DNA of 64,000 nt from Laccaria trichodermophora (lineage: Eukaryota > Basidiomycota > Agaricomycetes > Agaricales > Hydnangiaceae): positions 806,001 through 870,000 of the forward strand of contig JACTVC010000003.1 in the NCBI GenBank assembly GCA_018417955.1, given 5' to 3'. Below are positions 58,263 through 64,000 of the stretch, piece after piece. The notes under the pieces were generated by a model, which worked only from the letters and a program-made list of their open reading frames with translations, ran no database searches and was not told the DNA's origin. How positions within the stretch are numbered: position 1 is the first letter of the stretch; each line of letters starts with the position of its first letter. Both the position numbers and the translations under genes were made by a program.

Positions 58263-61200
58263 TCAAGGAGATTGAGATTGAGATGCCAACCAGTCATCGA
58301 GAGCTTGACAATCTTGAAGTTCTGCGCTTGGGAGCCACTTGTCGTGTTCTTGACTGTATCCTTGCCAACAGACAAGGTATTGATATCCTCGGCCTCGTCG
58401 TCTGGCGTCAAGGATTTTGTCAATATAATATTCCTCTTCACCTTCCGACGTAATGATTGGGACAGGTTCAGCGAATTTTCGTGAGGGGAACAGCGACGTG
58501 TCGGACTCGATAAAAGGTAACACTTCAGAGGTGTGGAATGTGGGATGTATGTTTGGAGAATTTGGTAGGTCGAGAGTCACAGTTGAGTGGGTTTCGTCCA
58601 CGTCGATGATGGTATACGGACTGTCGAAGCGTGGCATAAATTTGGCTACCCGTTTTTCACCTTTAGCTTTATATTCGTTTCGACGGTGAAGCGTTGACAA
58701 CCGGACTCGCGAACTGACAGTGAAAGGGAATTTTAGGGAACAGTGTCGATTCGCTTGAATGGCTTGCGCGATCTTTGCTTTTAGCAAATTATCTTGCGCT
58801 TCCATCACATCGGTTTCCAATTGCCTGATGACATGCCATGCGTCAACATCGGCAACAGTTGCAGATGGCTTGGCGGGAATTAAGGGAGGAATTATTCTGG
58901 GGCTTTGTCCCATTCAGAGTTGGAAAGGCGTGAATCCCGTCGACGCATTAATGGTGTTCATCATGTCAAAATGGATTCGGGGCAAAGCACGTACCCAACC
59001 CAATTGGTTTCTTTCGACGTGGTACCGTAGTACTTGGTTCACCGTTTTATTAATGCGTTCGCTCGCGCCATCCATTTCCGGGTGATATGCAGTGGACATT
59101 TTGAGTTTGACCCCAGTTAATTTGTGTAGTGCCTTCCAGAATCTTGATATGAACAATTTATCACGATCAGAGACGATGTCTGTGGGCAGCCCGTTTTCGC
59201 AATACCATTTGTCAAAGAACAAGTATGCGAGATTTTCTGCTGTAATGTCAGTACGTGACGCCACCAGTTGTATGTCACTGCCTAAGCGGTCGGTAAATGT
59301 TATAATGCAGTTTTTATCTTCATCCTCAGGCAATGGGCTGATGAAATCGATGGCAACAGAGTCGCCCCTGTTATCAGGAACCGGTAAGGGGTGTAATGGG
59401 CTGTAAGGCTTTTGTGTTGTTGATTTGTTACGTTGACAGTCTGGGCATGAAGGTACGTAGCCCTGTTCCAGGTCCCGCCGCATTTTAGGCCAGTAATAGG
59501 CGGTCCTCAGTGAACCATACGTCTTGTCAAAACCAAAATGGCCCAAGCTATCATGTGCCAGTGCGAATAACATTTCATGCAGGTCGCCTGTTCTCGGTAT
59601 TATCAAACGGTCGCCAATGTACCAAAGGTCGTCTTTCAATACAAGGTTTTTGAAACTGTGAGTGGCAGCAGGGAGCGTTTTACACCAGTTATCCTCTGCG
59701 TAGCCAGCTTTAACCGAGTTTAGAAACTCCTTGTCGGCCGTGATATTCAATGTCGCATTGACAGATTTCAGAGGGAAATTACAGGCAGCCAGTGACATTG
59801 CTGACTCCAATGGGGTCAGATGTGGCGCAGACCATATACATGCAATAGCGTCGTCTGCAGTGTTGTCCACGCAAAAAGTGTAGGGGTGACATGCGATTTG
59901 TTCTGCCTCCTCTGCAGCACATGGCAATCGGGACAATGCATCTGCCACAGAATTGTCGTCCCCTTTGATGTATACAATCTTGGCATCGAATTGGGACATA
60001 AACTCCATCCATTGTGCCTGACGGCGCGAAAGATCCTTCTGAGTATTGAAATTTTCCAGCGTTTTGTGATCCGTGTAGATGAAAAATTCTGAACCGAGGA
60101 GATCCACCCGCCATTTTTTCAATGCTCGAATCACAGCAAGCAATTCTTTTTCATGTACAGGGTAGTTGAGTTCGGCGTTTTTAAATGTCATGGAGTCAAA
60201 AGCTACCGGTCGTGCACTCTCCCAAGAAGGACCGAAAGAGAGTACTGCTCCCAACCGTTTATCGCTAGCATCTGTGGTCACATAGATTTTATTCTCGGGC
60301 ATCTTTGTTAGGTCAATAGTTGTGAGGCAGTCTCTACCGGTAACAATCGCTTTGATTGCGTTGAACGCAATCTGATATTTTGGCGCCCAACATGGAAATA
60401 TCTTTTCAGATTCTTTCGTCGTTAGTTCGGAAAGTATGCCAGTATGATCAGCGAGTGAGGGTAAAAATGCTGCCAAATATCGTACCAGGCCCAGAAAGCC
60501 TCGTGTTTCTGTTGCGGATTTTGGTTCAGGCCATGAGAGGATGCAGTCAACTTTTTTTGTGTCAGCCTCGATTCCTCGGGCACTGATGTGGTGCCCTAAG
60601 AAATCAATTTCGAGGCAAAATAAATGTGTCTTGTCTGGATTCACATATAGTTTTGCATCCTTCAAGGCTTGCAAGACAGTGCGCACATTTCGTTCGTGTT
60701 CTTCAACAGTGTTTGACCAGATAACAATATTGTCTAAGTAGATGTGGCAAATCTTCCCAATGAGGGAATGTAGTGCTGCTGTCACCTGCCTTTGATGTAT
60801 TGCTGGCGCATTTTTCAAGCCCATTGGCATGACCAACCACTCATAAAGACCTAGTGGTGTTGTCACAGCGGTGAGGTGAACATGGTCAGGGTGCATGCAT
60901 GTTTGGAAAAAACTGTTCGTCATATCGATAGTTGCCCAGATTTTTCCCTTTGCGCAGTCATTTAGGATGTCGTCAATTCGAGGGAGTGGGTGACTATCGG
61001 TAATAGTATTTTCATTCAATTGTCGGTAGTCATTTACCCAACGTGGGAGCACGTTTGGGTTGGCTTTTGGAATAATAAAGGCAGGGGAAGCATATGGCAA
61101 AGAAGATGGTTGGATACGGCCAGCGTCTAAGTGCTGTTGTATTAATATCTGCCATGCCTCTTTGTACTTCCGAGGAGAAGGGTATGTGCAGGTTTTAATT

Positions 61201-63115
61201 GTCTTTTCAGCATTTTTGATGTGAATTTCCGCCAGCACGTTACTGGGTAATTCGTCGACATGCGGAATTGGTTCAAAAATGGGTTTGAATTCATCTTTCA
61301 ATTTCTGTTCGTGTTTCAGTAACGCTTCTGTTGCAGACAACGTTTCGATCTGAGATCGAACTGCAGCGGTGACATCGAAAGGTTTTATTTCTTCCTCTTT
61401 ATTTTTCCGGTTTTTAGAACGGTCGTTACACACCAACATGAGTTCGGCGAGAGCCAGCTTTTTATCTGCTTTTGTCTCCTTTATCTGTTCCCGTAAACGT
61501 GGTTTACGTGGAGGAGGTGGTACAACAGTGGGTGGATTTAATAAATCATAAGAACACGTTTTGTCTATGCAAGTGCGGGCAGTGTGATCTGTAACAATGG
61601 AATTCTGTGCGAGCCAAGGCAGTCCAAGTATAATGGGTGCGCAAAGCCCCAGAGTCACAAGCGCTCTAACTGTCCGAGATGTCCATGTGCAATCTATTGA
61701 AGTGAGGGAAAGTTTAACATAATGGTACAGTGCGGTTTTCTTCTTCTTGTTTCCAAAAGCGACGTCTACGATTTCGGGCGTGTGCAAGCGATACAGTTTG
61801 AGACCAAGTTTATCGATGAGTTCGGGGCATATGAGCACCAAATGTGCGCCGTTATCTATCAAAGCACGGGTTCTCACTGGGAAGTCAGAGATTAGTCCGT
61901 GTATCTGACAGTCCCAGATCAAGTGCTTAGCACGGAATTCGTCACTCACATCTCGGGTAGCAATATCGGCCTCGTCCTTGGAGCTAGACTCATAGATGTT
62001 AGAGGAGTCTGGAAGGACGGCGGCTGTGGCAGCAATGTCTTCATCAGAGTCGACTGCTTCGATGGTAGCAGCGACCGTCTTTGAGGAAGCCTTTGAAGCC
62101 AGCTTTGCAACGGCTTTGGCCTTCTTGGCCGATAAGGCGTCTGACAGCGTAAGGGTTTTGTAATTTTTGCCAGACAGGAAACCATCAGGGCAATTCTGGG
62201 AGCAATGACCTGCGTAAAAATGCCTGCACTTGGTACAGCCTTCATGCTTGTTTAGGAGAGTGCGTTCAGTGTCCGTGAGGGATGGAAGGCGGACGGTTGT
62301 CGAAGAGGAAGAAGATGTGGTGGCATTTGCTTTACGAGACGGTCCTCGTAATCCTTCCATGTTCTGACGTTTCGCTTGGCGCTGAAGCGTTTCCTCAATG
62401 AGGTCCCGCTGGTGTTTCGTCTCAACAGTACGAGCCTCATCAATCAAACGGACGGCAGAGACCCAACTTTTGAAGTTTTTGTCTTTGCGGGCATCGCTAT
62501 GTCGAACGCGTGCCTTCAGGTCGTCATCAAGGTGAGCTTTGAGGTTGTGAAGCGTTCACTCTGAACTTCTCGCATAGCTGAAGCCAAGAGGGAAGGAGGA
62601 GGCAAGAATGGGTGGATCTGGGATCAACACCCATAAGTGAGCAATGAGCAGTTACAAGATACTCAGCTGGCCCAACATGATTATGCATACTGTAGGAAGT
62701 ACAGATATACAAAGCACTACATGTAGTGCAAGAGGATGGCAAGACTGCTGACAAGATGGTGGTTCAAGACAAAAGATCAATATATTATGTAAGATATCCA
62801 AATCTAGCTATATACCACTGTTTGACTATGGCCTCTGGGCATTCCCTTCCAATCCTATATCACAGAGGTGGTTGCGTAAGGCGGCGTCGTCAAAGGCAGA
62901 CGGTGTACCTCGGAGCAAGCAGTTGAGTTTCAATAAATGCTGCGCCCAGTTCCAGAAGGTTAAGTTTGACATTGCGAGTGTGGAAGTTAAGATCTCGTTG
63001 CGTACTTGGTCTTCCCAATCTTGGTGAAGGTAATTAGTCCTGAGTTCCTTCATAAACTCACTGAACGTGAGGGCGATGAGGCATGCACGATCAGCTGCAA
63101 TCCAGTCCCGAACAC
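58263..63115 (-). mobile_element. Ty3/Gypsy chromovirus gag-pol, 5'-truncated and mutated
   Basis: A single gag-pol frame on the minus strand, read from 63115 (RDWIAADRACLIALTFSEFM) to 58263. Gag holds HQDWEDQVRNEIL and FWNWAQHLLKLNCLLR. It is split at 62546-62864 by a solo LTR and resumes KAHLDDDLKARVRHS. Then follow a zinc-knuckle-like CTKCRHFYAGHCSQNC (62240), protease LIDNGAHLVLI (61860), reverse transcriptase from LPRWVNDYRQLNENT to IYLDNIVIWSN (60730), RNase H (VTTDASDKRLGAVLSFG; YTDHKTLENF) and integrase with H2C2 finger (GHFGFDKTYGSL...CPDCQRNK) and DDE residues in AIDFI, VSDRDKLF and GASERINK. A TGA at 58914-58916 separates this from the C-terminal part ending in a chromodomain (DKILDARRRGRGYQYLVCW, WLPSAELQDCQALDDW). 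The element lacks its 5' end and 5' LTR, so it cannot move alone. Confidence 0.93.
62546..62864. mobile_element. solo LTR inserted in the Gypsy gag
   Basis: The 319-base insert starts TGTGAAGCG and ends TATATCACA, so it has TGTGA/TCACA inverted termini. It is flanked by a 5-base direct repeat GAGGT (62541-62545 and 62865-62869). Removing the insert and one GAGGT restores an uninterrupted gag reading across the junction (RNHL-KAHLDDD). This is the signature of an LTR element that inserted and then lost its internal part by LTR-LTR recombination. Confidence 0.8.
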
Positions 63116-64000
63116 TTCAGTCACCCATTTTTGGGTACCTATGAGGTTATCCAATTCTTTGAATTAGAGAACCTTAGTGGTACCCCATTCCAGAGTGGTA
63201 TGGCCCTCATACCAATTCCATCATACCATGGTATGGATGCCACATACCATTCCACCTCATACCATACCATACCATACCATTCCATACCATTCCATACCAT
63301 TCCATACCATTCCATACCATTCCATACCATTCCATACCATTCCATACCATACCATACCATTCCATTCCATACCATACCATACCATCATTCCATAGCTGTC
63401 ACAGGGTGTCTGGGGTCCTTTTTACAAAATATGAAAATTATTTCTCCAGGCTGCAATACTGATCCATTTGGCTCCATTTTTTGTGGATTGGTTCTTCAGA
63501 TTTCTTCTGACATTTTAAGCTACCAGTGGAGGCTATAGGATGAACTTGATCCTTTGAAAATTCACTTGAAAATTAGCTTGATTGGGCTTTATCCCAGGGT
63601 TTGGCCATTTTCACTGTGGATAATCTATCACAAGCCACTTGAAAGTGTATATCTTGCCAGGCCATTTATATTCATGACAAATAAATCAATGTTGTATCCA
63701 TCACAATGGCATGGGCTCTGAAGGAAAACAAGAATTTTGCAAGACTTTATTTATTGCAAAGGCATGAACTTTAGCCAAATTACTACCCAAGACAAGGATG
63801 CCTTCTTCAGATAGAATATGTTCAAAATTTGCCATTTATGAAAAAGTATGGGGTCATTCCATAGGAATGGAATCATCAAAAAACTTGGATTTGGAATCTC
63901 CTCATATCTGCCACTCAGCAGAGCTGGGATTGTGGGGAATTTGGATTTGAAAATTTGAACACAAGCAGGCCAAGACTTCTAATTACAAGCTTCAAGGTAT
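63116..64000. other. AT-rich flank without genes
   Basis: The Gypsy similarity ends at about 63115. Beyond it lies CpG-poor sequence with a pentanucleotide satellite and no gene. Confidence 0.5.
63240..63392 (+). repeat. pentanucleotide satellite (CATAC/CATTC)
   Basis: About 150 bases of tandem CCATA and CCATT pentamers, largely alternating as a 10-base unit (CCATACCATT). It is open in several frames because it lacks stops, but is clearly not coding. Confidence 0.95.

Noticed and set aside
63083..63538. Frame with a His/Ile/Pro/Tyr/Ser repeat
   Set aside because: It is the translation of a CATAC/CATTC pentanucleotide satellite.
1..64000. tRNA or rRNA genes
   Set aside because: I looked for TTCGA/TTCAA T-loop contexts with paired acceptor stems and found none that fold convincingly; a tRNAscan run would settle it.

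Overview
The window looks like nuclear DNA of a basidiomycete fungus, most likely an agaricomycete. Genes carry many short introns (about 45-60 bases, GT/GC...AG), and the recognisable families are typical of mushroom-forming fungi: DUF6533 seven-helix proteins, F-box/LRR proteins, SKG6-like single-pass membrane proteins, caspase-like peptidases with a long C-terminal extension, NACHT-type STAND proteins and a chromodomain Ty3/Gypsy element. I cannot name the species.

From 1 to 48 kb the DNA is ordinary gene-rich euchromatin. It holds a divergent pair of secreted/single-pass membrane proteins (1-3.6 kb), a DUF6533 protein (4.5-6.0), an SKG6-like membrane protein (6.7-8.3) with a paralog at 23.5-24.8, an F-box protein (8.8-10.3), ARP2 (10.5-12.2) convergent with pyridoxal kinase (12.3-13.8), and an unrecognised gene (14.8-15.9) with a decayed inverted second copy at 45.9-47.4. 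Next come a caspase-like peptidase that I read as fused to tandem repeats common in agaricomycetes (17.4-21.2), an F-box relic (21.5-22.4), a small membrane protein (25.6-26.2), an Inp2/vezatin-like protein (26.4-29.2), a 0.4-kb tandem duplication (29.7-30.5), a cytochrome P450 (32.5-34.4), a LisH/FLO8-like transcription regulator (36.3-39.3) and a three-START-domain tail-anchored protein (39.6-45.6).

From about 49.4 kb to the end the character changes to AT-rich, strongly CpG-depleted DNA with tandem repeats and transposon relics. A NACHT gene (from 48.8) straddles the boundary. Its 3' end runs into the most unusual structure of the window: between 50.66 and 52.78 kb at least 31 single-codon (3-nt) exons lie between complete short introns. 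Each junction reads AG|NNN|GT (twice AG|NNN|GC), and none of the 31 codons is a stop. A run of about nine of these introns is nearly identical (69-base period) while the codon between them differs each time. This suggests repeated intron insertion or homogenisation in a coding exon rather than simple duplication.

The last 7 kb contain a 121-base satellite, a 5'-truncated Gypsy chromovirus on the minus strand (one 3' LTR, a UGA between integrase and chromodomain, an altered RT active-site aspartate), a solo LTR inserted in its gag with a 5-base target duplication, and a pentanucleotide satellite.
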